Part shown: piece after piece, positions 35,501-44,290 of the stretch
Position numbering within the stretch: the stretch's first letter is position 1
Layout: the number at the start of each line of letters is the position of its first letter
Assembly (NCBI RefSeq): GCF_003058325.1
Contig: NZ_CP028843.1
Span: 2,204,001-2,268,000 of the forward strand
Length of the DNA: 64,000 nt
Direction: 5' to 3'
DNA from: Methylobacterium currus
GTDB lineage: Bacteria; Pseudomonadota; Alphaproteobacteria; Rhizobiales; Beijerinckiaceae
The notes under the pieces: model-generated
What the model saw: the letters and a program-made list of their open reading frames with translations, nothing else
What the model was told of the DNA's origin: nothing
The model's database searches: none
Position numbers and translations under genes: made by a program

Positions 35501-36060
35501 TGCCGATGCGCGCCCTCGCCCCTCTCGCCGCCTGCCTCGCCGTCGCGCTGGTCCTCGCCGGTCCGGCCCGGGCCGACGACGACCGGATCGCGCTCGCCCG
35601 CGACATCGTCACCAAGACCGTGGCCCGCAACCTGACGCAGGCGTTCAAGCAGGCCGAGGAGAAGACCCTCGCCTCGATGAGCGCCGAGCAGGCCGGCCAA
35701 CTGCGCCCCGAGCTGGAAAAGACCTTCGCGCAGGAGCGCGACACCCTCGTCGACGGGCTGTCGAAGGAATACGCCCAAAAATTCGACGCGGCCGAACTGA
35801 AGCGGCTGGCGACGATCTACGACAACCCGGTCTACCAGAAGTTCCAGGCGCTCAACGCCGACCCGACCTCGATGGTCACCACGATCACCAAGGATGCGGT
35901 GACCAAGATGATGAACCTGCTCTCGCTGGCGGCCCTGTCGCAGCAGGGCAACGGCCAGAACCCGGCCCCGCAGGGCATGCCGGCTCCGACACAGGCTCCT
36001 GCGCCCGCACCGGCCCCGGTGCCTGCACCGGCACCGGTGCCCGCACCGGCCAAGCCGTAA
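35500..36060 (+). CDS. DUF2059 exported protein within the beta-oxidation operon
   Basis: A 186-residue protein with a signal peptide (LAACLAVALVLAGPARA). A DUF2059 helical domain covers the middle, with KEYAQKFDAAELKRLATIYDNPVYQKF typical of the family. The last 40 residues are an Ala/Pro-rich tail. DUF2059 proteins have no known function. Its ATG overlaps the thiolase stop, and fadB starts 22 bases later, so it is inserted between the two enzyme genes. An alternative ATG lies two codons further on. Confidence 0.82.
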   Translation: MPMRALAPLAACLAVALVLAGPARADDDRIALARDIVTKTVARNLTQAFKQAEEKTLASMSAEQAGQLRPELEKTFAQERDTLVDGLSKEYAQKFDAAELKRLATIYDNPVYQKFQALNADPTSMVTTITKDAVTKMMNLLSLAALSQQGNGQNPAPQGMPAPTQAPAPAPAPVPAPAPVPAPAKP

Positions 36061-36082
36061 TCGCTCTCACGAGGCCTTCGCC

Positions 36083-38284
36083 ATGAACCTCACGAATTTC
36101 CGCTTCGAGACCGATGCCGACGGCGTGGCGCTCGCCACCTGGGACATGCCGGGCCGCTCGATGAACGTCGTCACCCCGGAGGTGATGGACGAGCTGAACC
36201 AGATCATCGACGCGGTGGTGGCCGATTCCGCCGTCAAGGGCTGCGTCGTCACCTCCGGCAAGGACACCTTCTCGGGCGGCGCCGACCTGACGATGCTGCA
36301 GGGCCTCGGCGCCGAGTACGCGCGCCTTGCCCGCGAGCGCGGCGAGGAGGAGGCGATGACCTTCTTCTTCGAGGAATCGCGCCGGCTCACCCTGCTGTAC
36401 CGCAAGCTCGAAACCTGCGGGAAGCCGTTCGCGGCGGCGGTGCACGGCACCTGCCTCGGCGGCGCCTTCGAGCTGGCGCTGGCCTGCCACCACCGGATCC
36501 TGTCGGACGACGACAAGACCCGGGTCGGCCTGCCGGAGATCAAGGTCGGGCTGTTTCCGGGCGCCGGCGGCACCCAGCGCGTCGCCCGCCTGATGCAGAC
36601 CGGCGATGCCCTCCAGATGCTGTTCAAGGGCGAGCAGATCCGCCCGCTGATGGCCCGCAACATGGGGCTCGTCCACGCGGTGGCGCCGAAGCCTGAGATC
36701 GTCGAGAGGGCGAAGGAGTGGATCAAGGCCGGCGGCTCCGCCGTCGCGCCCTGGGACCAGCCGAAGTTCAAGGCGCCGTCCGGCAAGGTCTACTCGCCGG
36801 CCGGCATGATGACCTGGCCGCCGGCCAACGCCATCTACCGCCGTGAGACCCACGACAACTACCCGGCCGCCAAGGCGATCCTGCACGCCGTCTACGAGGG
36901 CCTGCAGCTGCCGATGGACCTCGCGCTCAAGGTCGAGAGCCGGTACTTCGCCAAGATCCTGCGCTCGCCGGAAGCGGCGGCGATGATCCGCACCCTGTTC
37001 CTGTCGATGGGCGAGCTCAACAAGGGCGCCCGCCGGCCGAAGGGCGTCGGGGCGGTGCCGCTGAAGACGGTGGGCGTCGTCGGCGCCGGCTTCATGGGCG
37101 CCGGCATCGCCTACGTCTCCGCGAATGCCGGGCTCGAGGTGGTGCTCGTCGATCAATCCACGGAAGCCGCCGAGAAGGGCAAGTCCTACGCCCACAAGCT
37201 GGTCTCCGACCAGATCATGAAGGGCCGCGCCAAGACCGCCGACCGCGACGCGCTCCTCGGGCGCATCACCGCGACCGGCGATTACGGCGCTCTCGCTGCC
37301 TGCGACCTCGTCGTCGAGGCGGTGTTCGAGGATCCGAAGGTCAAGGCCGAGGTGATCGCCAAGGTCGAGGCGGTGATCGGGCCCGACGCGATCTTCGCCT
37401 CCAACACCTCGACCCTGCCGATCAGCGGCCTGGCCAAGGCGTCGAGCCGGCCGGAGCAGTTCATCGGCATCCACTTCTTCTCGCCGGTCGAGAAGATGAT
37501 GCTGGTCGAGATCATCATGGGCAAGACGACGGGTGAGCGGGCGCTCGCCGTCGCCCTCGACTACGTCCGGGCGATCAAGAAGACCCCGATCGTCGTCAAC
37601 GACGCCCGCGGCTTCTTCGCCAACCGCTGCGTCGGCGCCTACATCCTCGAAGGCCACCTGATGCTGGGCGAGGGCGTGCCGGCGGCGATGATCGAGAATG
37701 CCGGGCGCCAGGCCGGCATGCCGGTCGGCCCGCTCTCGCTCAACGACGAGGTCGGCGTCGACCTCGCCCTCAAGATCGTCAAGGCGACGAAGGCGCAGGT
37801 CGGCGAGGCCGCCGTCAACCCGGTCCAGGAGCGCCTGCTCACCGCCCTCGTCGAGGGCGAGGGCCGGCTCGGGCGCAAGAACCGCAAGGGCTTCTACGAC
37901 TATCCCGAGCAGGGTTCCAAGAAGCTCTGGCCGGGTCTGCGCGACCTTCAGGAGACCAGGCTCGATCCCGACGCCGTGGACTTTTCGGAGCTGAAGCAGC
38001 GCCTCCTCGTCACCCAGGCTCTGGAGGCGGCCCGGACATTCGGCGAGGGCGTGGTCACCGATCCGCGCGAGGCCGATGTCGGCTCGATCCTCGGTTTCGG
38101 CTTCGCGCCGTTCACCGGCGGCGCCCTGTCCTACATCGACTTCATGGGGGCGGCCCGGTTCGTCGCGCTGTGCCGCAATCTGGAGGCCAAGCACGGCGCC
38201 CGCTTCTCCCCGCCGGAGACGCTGGTGGCGATGGCCGAGACGGGCGGCACCTTCTACGGCGAGGCGGCCAAGCAGGCGGCCTGA
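36083..38284 (+). CDS. fadB: FadB-type multifunctional enoyl-CoA hydratase/3-hydroxyacyl-CoA dehydrogenase
   Basis: A 733-residue fusion enzyme for the middle steps of beta-oxidation. The N-terminal crotonase domain has SGGADLTML and the oxyanion stretch HGTCLGGAFELALACH. The NAD-binding fold starts VGVVGAGFMGAGIAYV near residue 332, followed by the 3-hydroxyacyl-CoA dehydrogenase motif FIGIHFFSPVEKM and the C-terminal helical domains. Full length. Works with the thiolase encoded upstream. Confidence 0.95.
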   Translation: MNLTNFRFETDADGVALATWDMPGRSMNVVTPEVMDELNQIIDAVVADSAVKGCVVTSGKDTFSGGADLTMLQGLGAEYARLARERGEEEAMTFFFEESRRLTLLYRKLETCGKPFAAAVHGTCLGGAFELALACHHRILSDDDKTRVGLPEIKVGLFPGAGGTQRVARLMQTGDALQMLFKGEQIRPLMARNMGLVHAVAPKPEIVERAKEWIKAGGSAVAPWDQPKFKAPSGKVYSPAGMMTWPPANAIYRRETHDNYPAAKAILHAVYEGLQLPMDLALKVESRYFAKILRSPEAAAMIRTLFLSMGELNKGARRPKGVGAVPLKTVGVVGAGFMGAGIAYVSANAGLEVVLVDQSTEAAEKGKSYAHKLVSDQIMKGRAKTADRDALLGRITATGDYGALAACDLVVEAVFEDPKVKAEVIAKVEAVIGPDAIFASNTSTLPISGLAKASSRPEQFIGIHFFSPVEKMMLVEIIMGKTTGERALAVALDYVRAIKKTPIVVNDARGFFANRCVGAYILEGHLMLGEGVPAAMIENAGRQAGMPVGPLSLNDEVGVDLALKIVKATKAQVGEAAVNPVQERLLTALVEGEGRLGRKNRKGFYDYPEQGSKKLWPGLRDLQETRLDPDAVDFSELKQRLLVTQALEAARTFGEGVVTDPREADVGSILGFGFAPFTGGALSYIDFMGAARFVALCRNLEAKHGARFSPPETLVAMAETGGTFYGEAAKQAA

Positions 38285-38310
38285 GCGCCCATCGGGCCGG
38301 AACTCCCCCC

Positions 38311-38339
38311 ACCCGCGCCTTCATCCCGAGGGCGCGGGT
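38311..38339. terminator. Hairpin between convergent fadB and the MaoC-like gene
   Basis: A perfect 9-base stem (ACCCGCGCC at 38311-38319, GGCGCGGGT at 38331-38339) with an 11-base loop. Position between convergent genes fits a terminator for both. No T tract. Confidence 0.5.
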
Positions 38340-38373
38340 CGGACATGACGAAACGGTCTCCCCCCGCGGCGTG

Positions 38374-39372
38374 TTACTCCGCCCGGCTCGGCGCCAGCCA
38401 CGCCCCCGCGAAGCGAAACACCGGCTCGCCGCGCTGGTTGGTGCCGGTGGCGGTATGGCTGACGACGCCCCAGCCCGGCCGGGTGCGCGACGCCCGCGCC
38501 TCGGTCAGGGTGACGTCGTAGCGGATCGTGTCGCCGGCATAGACCGGCTTCAGCCATTGCAGATCGCGAAAGCCCGGCGAGGGCCCGCCCTCGACGATCG
38601 GGTCGCCGTTTTCGACGGCGAGCGCCCGGCCGCGGTCGCGGGCCGCGACCATGCGCTTCATCCAGGCCGCCGCCGTGTGCCAGCCCGAGGCGCACAGGCC
38701 ACCGAAATGCGTTGTTTCCGCCGCCGCCTCGTCGACGTGGAAGGGCTGCGGGTCGAAGGCGCGGGCGAAGCGCAGGATGTCCTCGCGGGTGAAGTGGTGC
38801 GCGCCGAGGTCGAAGCACCGGTTCAGCGGCATGTCCTCGAGATGGACCGACGGAAGCGCCTCGCCCTCGGTCAGGTCGGCGGGCGCAGGATCCTCCGGAG
38901 GGCGCGGCCGCGGCGGCAGGGGCGGCGTGCCGGCCTTACCGAACATCGCCCAGAAATCCTGGGTCATCACCGGCTGGCCGGCGCCGTTCGCGATCTCGAG
39001 CAGGAAGCGCACGAAGCCGCGGTCGGGCTTGCTGCCGGAGGGCCGGCTCTCGGTGACGTTCATCCGCATCGACAGGGAATCGCCGGGACGGACCGGGCGC
39101 AGCCAGCGCACCGCCTCGATGCCGGGAGAGCCCATCGAGCTCGATTGCAGGATGAAGCCGTCGGCGACGAGACGCATGCCGAGCGCGCAGGTGTGCCAGC
39201 CCGAGGCGATCAGCCCGCCGACGAAGCTGTCCTTCGCCGCCGCCTCGTCGATGTGGAAGCCCTGCGGATCGAACTCGCGGGCGAAGCCCACGATGTCGTC
39301 GCGGCTCACCGCCAGCGGCCCGAAATCGAGCCGGAGACCGGGCGTGAGATCCTCGAAGCAGTAACGGGGCAT
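38374..39372 (-). CDS. Tandem MaoC-like hotdog (dehydratase) protein
   Basis: A 332-residue protein made of two homologous hotdog halves. Each half carries a related block: FDPQGFHIDEAAA...GGLIASGWHT in the first (about residue 35-65) and FDPQPFHVDEAAA...GGLCASGWHT in the second (about 200-230). A Pro-rich linker separates them. MaoC-type enzymes hydrate enoyl-CoA; the classical GDxNPLH motif is changed to FDPQ(P)FH in both halves, as in many MaoC-like proteins. The neighbouring beta-oxidation operon supports acyl-CoA metabolism. Confidence 0.88.
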   Translation of the reverse strand: MPRYCFEDLTPGLRLDFGPLAVSRDDIVGFAREFDPQGFHIDEAAAKDSFVGGLIASGWHTCALGMRLVADGFILQSSSMGSPGIEAVRWLRPVRPGDSLSMRMNVTESRPSGSKPDRGFVRFLLEIANGAGQPVMTQDFWAMFGKAGTPPLPPRPRPPEDPAPADLTEGEALPSVHLEDMPLNRCFDLGAHHFTREDILRFARAFDPQPFHVDEAAAETTHFGGLCASGWHTAAAWMKRMVAARDRGRALAVENGDPIVEGGPSPGFRDLQWLKPVYAGDTIRYDVTLTEARASRTRPGWGVVSHTATGTNQRGEPVFRFAGAWLAPSRAE

Positions 39373-39467
39373 GGGGGGCGTCCGGCGGCGTTCAGGAGCC
39401 GCCGGGCTAGCACGGCGAAGGTCCGACGCGGAAGCGCCTGCGGCCCTTCGACATGCGCCCGGACGCC

Positions 39468-40133
39468 TCAAGAAAATGCGCCGGCAGCCTTGTGGGCGAG
39501 GCGGATCGGCTCGGGGAGCCGGAATTTCGGCGCGCAGGCGAGCACCAGGGCGACGCTCGTCGGGATGTCGGCGAGGTGGCCCGGCGAGATGAACAGGGGA
39601 TGCTTAGCCTTGCGCGTGCGGACGACCGCGCCGATGGTCTCAGCCCTGTCGATCAGCGGCTGGTGCGCGCCCTTCTCCTCGTCGAGCGGCGCGTTGCGGC
39701 CGCAGAGCCGGGTCTTGCCGACGCCGATCGTCGGGCGCTGGAGCCACAGGCCCATATGGCTGGCGATGCCGATGCGGCGCGGATGCGCCGTGCCCATGCC
39801 GTCGAACAGGAATACGTCGGGCTCGGCCTGGAGCCGTCCGAAGGCCTCCTCCAGCACCGGACCCTCGCGGAAGCTGAGCAGGCCCGGCACGTAGGGAAAC
39901 GGCGTCGGCATCAACGCCGTCACGGTCTCGACCACCCGGAAATCCGGGTAGGTCGCGACCACGATCGCCGCGTGCGAGCGGTCGTTCTTCACGCTGACAT
40001 CGACGCCGGCGACGAGCCGCACGGCGTCGAGGGCGAGGGGCCGGTCGGCCACGACCTCGGCGGCGAGCTGGCGCTGGAGCACCACCGCCTCCGCCGGCGT
40101 CAGGTCCCAGCCGTGGCGCCGGACGAGATCCAT
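39468..40133 (-). CDS. nfi: Endonuclease V (deoxyinosine 3' endonuclease)
   Basis: A 221-residue DNA repair nuclease that cuts near deaminated adenine. Family signatures are intact: VAGVDVSVK with the first catalytic Asp, PYVPGLLSFREGP, and LFDGMGTAHPRRIGIASHMG with the second Asp and the conserved HP. Its ATG overlaps the stop of ychF (TGATG), so the two genes are translationally coupled. Confidence 0.94.
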   Translation of the reverse strand: MDLVRRHGWDLTPAEAVVLQRQLAAEVVADRPLALDAVRLVAGVDVSVKNDRSHAAIVVATYPDFRVVETVTALMPTPFPYVPGLLSFREGPVLEEAFGRLQAEPDVFLFDGMGTAHPRRIGIASHMGLWLQRPTIGVGKTRLCGRNAPLDEEKGAHQPLIDRAETIGAVVRTRKAKHPLFISPGHLADIPTSVALVLACAPKFRLPEPIRLAHKAAGAFS

Positions 40134-41230
40134 CAGGTGTTGAAGCGGAAATGCAGCACGTCGCCGTCCTGCACCAGGTATTCCTTGCCCTCGAGCCGGA
40201 GCTTGCCGGCCTCGCGGGCACCCGCCTCGCCCTTCAGCGCCGTGTAATCGGCGAAGGCGATGGTCTCGGCGCGGATGAAGCCCTTCTCGAAGTCGGTGTG
40301 GATCACCCCGGCGGCGGCCGGCGCGCGGGTGCCCTTGGTGATGGTCCAGGCCCGGGCCTCCTTCGGCCCGACGGTGAAGTAGGTGATGAGGCCGAGCAGT
40401 TCGTAGCCGGCGCGGATCACCCGGTTCAGGCCGGGCTCGGTCAGCCCCACCGCCTCCAGGTACTCGACCTGCTCCGCCGGAGGCAGGACCGCAATCTCGC
40501 TCTCGATCTTGGCCGAGACGACGACGGCCTTGGCGCCCTCCTCCTTCGCGCGGGCGAAGACGGCGGCCGAGTGGGCGTTGCCGGAATCGGCCGCGCCTTC
40601 CTCGACGTTGCAGACGTAGAGCACGGGCTTGGCCGTCATCAGGCCGAGCTGCGAGAACAGGCGCTCCTCCTCGGCTTTTCGCTGGACGAGCCGCGCCGGC
40701 TTGCCGTCGCGCAGGAGCGGCAGCGCCCGCTGCACCAGGTCGAGGACCTCCTTGGCCTCCTTGTCGGCGCCCTTGGCCTTCTTCTCGAGCGCCGTGACGC
40801 GCTTCTCGAGGCTGTCGAGATCGGCCAGCATCAGCTCGGTCTCGATCGTCTCGATGTCGGCGATCGGGTCGACCTTGCCCTCGACGTGGGTGACGTCGCC
40901 GTCCTCGAAGCAGCGCACGACATGCGCGATGGCGTCGACCTCGCGGATATTGGCGAGGAACTGGTTGCCCAGGCCCTCCCCTTTCGAGGCGCCGCGCACC
41001 AGGCCGGCGATGTCGACGAAGGTCAGGCGGGTCGGGATGATCTCCTTCGAGCCGGCGATGCGCGCGAGGTCGTCGAGCCGGGGATCCGGCACCGCCACCT
41101 CGCCGACATTCGGCTCGATGGTGCAGAACGGGTAGTTCGCCGCCTGCGCCGCCGCGGTCTGCGTCAGCGCGTTGAAGAGCGTCGACTTGCCGACGTTCGG
41201 CAGGCCGACGATGCCGCATTTGAAGCCCAT
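40133..41230 (-). CDS. ychF: Ribosome-binding ATPase YchF (Obg family)
   Basis: A 365-residue P-loop protein with the Walker A GLPNVGKST at residue 9 onward, the G3 DIAGLV, and the NxxE variant of the G4 motif that gives YchF its ATP preference (VCNVEE). A C-terminal TGS domain ends ...LRLEGKEYLVQDGDVLHFRFN. It binds ribosomes and influences translation and oxidative stress responses. Upstream of it on the same strand are pth and rplY, the standard alphaproteobacterial order. Confidence 0.96.
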   Translation of the reverse strand: MGFKCGIVGLPNVGKSTLFNALTQTAAAQAANYPFCTIEPNVGEVAVPDPRLDDLARIAGSKEIIPTRLTFVDIAGLVRGASKGEGLGNQFLANIREVDAIAHVVRCFEDGDVTHVEGKVDPIADIETIETELMLADLDSLEKRVTALEKKAKGADKEAKEVLDLVQRALPLLRDGKPARLVQRKAEEERLFSQLGLMTAKPVLYVCNVEEGAADSGNAHSAAVFARAKEEGAKAVVVSAKIESEIAVLPPAEQVEYLEAVGLTEPGLNRVIRAGYELLGLITYFTVGPKEARAWTITKGTRAPAAAGVIHTDFEKGFIRAETIAFADYTALKGEAGAREAGKLRLEGKEYLVQDGDVLHFRFNT

Positions 41231-41310
41231 CAGATCGTTCCGTTCGATTCGCTAGAGACCGCCGGCCCGCGGCCAGATCGCGTCGCCATTGCGGTGTGAA
41301 GATGTCGGGG

Positions 41311-41922
41311 TCAAGCCGGCTTCTCGCCGACGCGCTTCACCTCGTCCCAGCCCCGTCCGGCCATGGCGAGGTGGACCTTGTTCTGGAAGCGGGCATCCTC
41401 GCCGGAGGCCAGCAGCTCGGCGGCGTCGGCCATCGCGTCGCACAGGTCCTCGACCCACGGCATCTCGGCCTTGGCGAAATCGTTGAGCACGTAGGCGTGG
41501 ACGAGGGCCTTGTCGCCCGGATGCCCGATGCCGAGGCGGGCGCGCCAGTACTCGTTGCCGCATTGCGCGGTGATCGAGCGCAGGCCGTTATGGCCCGCAT
41601 TGCCGCCGCCCTTCTTCACCCGGAGCTTGGCGGGCGCGAGATCGAGCTCGTCGTGGAACACCACCACGTCCTCGAGCGGGATCTTGTAGAAGCGCTGCGC
41701 TTCCGCCACCGCCCGGCCGGATTCGTTCATGAAGGTCAGGGGCTTGAGGAGCAGCACGCGCTCCGTGCCGATCACCGCCTCGGTGCTCTCGCCCTGGAAC
41801 TTGCGCCGCCACGGCGCGGCGCGGTGCCGGCGCGCGATCGCGTCGAGCGCCATGAAGCCGATATTGTGCCGGTTGCCCGCGTAGCGGGTGCCGGGATTGC
41901 CGAGGCCGACGAACAGCCGCAT
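41311..41922 (-). CDS. pth: Peptidyl-tRNA hydrolase
   Basis: A 203-residue enzyme that recycles peptidyl-tRNA. It starts [22 protein letters not shown], with the catalytic His in RHNIGF. Other family blocks are [40 protein letters not shown] and [10 protein letters not shown]. Full length. It lies between rplY and ychF, a conserved group involved in translation. Confidence 0.96.
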   Translation of the reverse strand: MRLFVGLGNPGTRYAGNRHNIGFMALDAIARRHRAAPWRRKFQGESTEAVIGTERVLLLKPLTFMNESGRAVAEAQRFYKIPLEDVVVFHDELDLAPAKLRVKKGGGNAGHNGLRSITAQCGNEYWRARLGIGHPGDKALVHAYVLNDFAKAEMPWVEDLCDAMADAAELLASGEDARFQNKVHLAMAGRGWDEVKRVGEKPA

Positions 41923-41952
41923 GGCGACAGGAAGCTCCCCGAGAAAGCGGAA

Positions 41953-41979
41953 ACGCCCCGGGTCTCGCGACCGGGGCGT
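41953..41979 (-). terminator. Hairpin between rplY and pth
   Basis: ACGCCCCGG (41953-41961) pairs with CCGGGGCGT (41971-41979), a perfect 9-base stem with a 9-base loop, followed on the minus strand by TTTCC. A second small stem (42001-42006 / 42015-42020) overlaps the rplY stop. Probably a partial terminator or processing site for the rplY transcript. Confidence 0.5.
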
Positions 41980-42018
41980 CCCGATTGACAGGTGAGGCCA
42001 GAGCCGAAAAAAGCCGGC

Positions 42019-42699
42019 TCAGTCCTCCTTGGCGGCCTCGCCCTCGGCAGCCTCTTCGGCGGCCTCGGCAGCCGACTCGGCGCGGGCGGCCTCGGCCACC
42101 GCGGCCTCCTCGGCCTCGACCTCGGCGCCGAGCACCGTCGGCGGCACGAGCGTGGCGACGACCTCGTCCCCGCCGAGGGCGAGGGTGGCGCCGGCCGGCA
42201 CGGGCAGGTCGGAGACGTGGATGGTGTCGCCGATGTTCTTGCCGGTCAGGTCGACGGTGATCGCGTCGGGGATCGACTCGGGCGCGACCTCGACCGCGAC
42301 GGTGTGGTGCACGATGTTGAGCGTGCCGCCATTCTGCTTGATGCCGGGAGCCGCGTCCTCGTTGGTGAAGTGCACCGGCACCTCGACCTCGACCGACTGA
42401 CCGGCGACGACGCGCAGGAAGTCGACGTGCAGCGGCACGCCGGAGACCGGGTCGAGCTGGTAGTCGCGCGGGATCGCCCGGACCTTGCGGCCGCCGGCGC
42501 TGATCTCGAACACGGTGGTCAGGAAGCCACCGGCGTAGATCAGGGTGCGGGTGCGGATGAGGTCGATGGCGATGGCCTGCGGCGGCTGATTGCCCCCGTA
42601 GACGACGGCAGGCACCTGGCCCTGGCGACGAACGGCCCGGGCGGCCCCCTTGCCGACCCGGTCGCGTGCCACGGCCTCAAGCGGCTTCACGGCGCTCAT
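42019..42699 (-). CDS. rplY: 50S ribosomal protein L25 (general stress protein CTC form)
   Basis: A 226-residue long-form L25. The N-terminal 5S rRNA-binding domain (about residues 1-95) starts with EAVARDRVGKGAARAVRRQGQVPAVVYGG. The C-terminal TL5-type beta domain follows, and the last 40 residues are an Ala/Glu tail. A ribosome site AAGGA lies just before the ATG. The leader between 42700 and 42780 can form a GGCCG/CGGCC hairpin. Confidence 0.95.
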   Translation of the reverse strand: MSAVKPLEAVARDRVGKGAARAVRRQGQVPAVVYGGNQPPQAIAIDLIRTRTLIYAGGFLTTVFEISAGGRKVRAIPRDYQLDPVSGVPLHVDFLRVVAGQSVEVEVPVHFTNEDAAPGIKQNGGTLNIVHHTVAVEVAPESIPDAITVDLTGKNIGDTIHVSDLPVPAGATLALGGDEVVATLVPPTVLGAEVEAEEAAVAEAARAESAAEAAEEAAEGEAAKED

Positions 42700-42983
42700 G
42701 GCGTGATCCTTAAAACTGGTGTTGCGGATGGCTCAAACGCCGAAGGCCGCCCCCTCGAGGACGGCCCTGTGAACCGACGTCGCCACGCCCGTTCCCGATG
42801 AGGGGAATCCGGCCTCCAAGGGTGTCCGGCGGGCGGGGGTGCTGCTAGCAGAGACGGGCCCCGATGGCAAGGACGGGGAGATCCCGCGGACGACCCGGCC
42901 TTTCGCGCATCGGCCGGACGGATCCTTAACCGGACGGCCGCGACCTTAGGGAGGCATCGCTCCCCCTCTCGAAAGGTTGTCCC

Positions 42984-43496
42984 GTGACGCGGCCGATCCT
43001 CTGGGCCCTCGGCGTGCTCGCCGGCGCCGCCCTCACCGGCGGCTCGATGACCGAGCGTTTCGCCCGGGCAGGCCACGGCGCCCCGGCTCCGGCAGCCGAG
43101 GCGGCGCAGGTGGCGCCCGGATCCGCCTCCAGCGTGACGCTGGCCCAGGATCTGTCGGGCCATTTCCAGGCCTACCCGCAGGTCGAGGGGCAGGTGCTGC
43201 GCATGCTGGTCGATACCGGCGCCACGCTCTGCGTCTTCACCAGCGAGGATGCGCAGCGGATCGGGGTCCGGGTCGGCCCGCGCGACTTCACCGCCCAGGT
43301 CGCCACCGCCAACGGCACGGTGCCGGCGGCGCGGGTCCGGGTGCGCGAGATGCGCCTCGGCGGGATCGCGGTGCGTGACGTCGAGGCCCTGGTTCTGCCG
43401 AGCGGGCGCCTCGAGACCAGCCTGCTCGGCATGTCGTTCCTGCGCCGCCTGCGCGGCTTCGAGGTCGCGGCGGGCCGGATGATCCTGCGGGGATGA
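42984..43496 (+). CDS. Retropepsin-like aspartic protease (TIGR02281, clan AA)
   Basis: A 170-residue protein with an N-terminal membrane anchor or signal (PILWALGVLAGAALTGG), a short Ala/Pro linker, and a single retropepsin domain. The active-site motif is LVDTGATLCVF near residue 75; the second turn is LLGMSFLRRL. Homologs act as dimers outside the cytoplasm. The start is a GTG at 42984. The 284 bases before it (42700-42983) hold the rplY leader on the other strand and nothing else I can support. Confidence 0.85.
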   Translation: MTRPILWALGVLAGAALTGGSMTERFARAGHGAPAPAAEAAQVAPGSASSVTLAQDLSGHFQAYPQVEGQVLRMLVDTGATLCVFTSEDAQRIGVRVGPRDFTAQVATANGTVPAARVRVREMRLGGIAVRDVEALVLPSGRLETSLLGMSFLRRLRGFEVAAGRMILRG

Positions 43497-43567
43497 GCCT
43501 CTGGGCATTGTCCGACGACGTGGACGCCGGTTCGTCGGCGACAATGCGGCACACTCAAAAACCTCGA

Positions 43568-43600
43568 GCAGCGTCCGATCACAGCGTGATCGGACGCTGC
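43568..43600 (-). terminator. Strong intrinsic terminator of the TadE-like genes
   Basis: A perfect 15-base stem (43568-43582 with 43586-43600, loop AGC), followed on the minus strand by a short spacer and TTTTT (about 43557-43561). It ends the minus-strand pilus genes and may also stop readthrough from the protease gene on the plus strand. Confidence 0.8.
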
Positions 43601-43607
43601 CCTGGCA

Positions 43608-44237
43608 TCAGGTGCTCGGGCAGGCCCCGCCGTTGCTGTTGGAGACGACGGTCGGCAGCACGACCTCCGGGACCGAGGTGACCGAGACGTTGTAGACCTT
43701 GCCGTTGCGCACCGGCCAGACCACGGACTCGGTCACGGTGCCGAGGTTGAACCGTTTGGCGAAGCTGGCGGCGAAGATCGGCTTGTAGGCCATCGTCAGC
43801 TCGACGACGACGTAGCGGGCGCCCGCGCTCTTGAAGGCGTCCGGCACCGGCGGCACGTCGGTCGGGCCGGTCGGCGCCGGCGCGGAGGCGTTGCCGGCAT
43901 CCACGGCGTAGGAGCAGACCTTGGCCTTGCCGTTCGCATCGTAGACACCGACCGCCTTGGCGGCGATCCGCGCCGTGGCGCCGTCATAGGGGGCGAGGAC
44001 CGCGCGTCCCGCCTTCACGATCAAGGCGAACTGGTTCGCCGAGATGTCACCTCCCTCCCGCGCCACCAGATCGGCCACGGTGCGGGCCGCCAGGGTCACC
44101 TTGCGGACGTTGCCGATATAGCCGGCGAGATCGGTCGTGCCGAAATAGAGCAGCAGCAGAAGCGGCAGCACCAGCGCGAACTCGACTGCGGCGACGCCGT
44201 CCCGCCCGCCCCGAAAGCGCGCGAGCGCGTCAGGCAT
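43608..44237 (-). CDS. TadE/TadG-like pseudopilin 1
   Basis: A 209-residue protein with a short basic N terminus, the pseudopilin motif RDGVAAVEFALVLPLLLLLYFGTTD (Glu at +5 of the likely cleavage), one membrane helix, and an exported C-terminal domain with two cysteines that may pair. TadE-type proteins are minor pilins cleaved by TadV/CpaA and needed for Flp pilus assembly. It is downstream of the second TadE-like gene on the minus strand, divergent from the main tad operon. Confidence 0.83.
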   Translation of the reverse strand: MPDALARFRGGRDGVAAVEFALVLPLLLLLYFGTTDLAGYIGNVRKVTLAARTVADLVAREGGDISANQFALIVKAGRAVLAPYDGATARIAAKAVGVYDANGKAKVCSYAVDAGNASAPAPTGPTDVPPVPDAFKSAGARYVVVELTMAYKPIFAASFAKRFNLGTVTESVVWPVRNGKVYNVSVTSVPEVVLPTVVSNSNGGACPST

Positions 44238-44290
44238 GTCACGACGGCGCGCGAGCGCATGACGGATGGGCCCCGATTCCCGTCGCGCGC

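Noticed and set aside
42700..42983. Small RNA between rplY and the protease gene
   Set aside because: Apart from the rplY leader hairpin no conserved structure or promoter could be supported.
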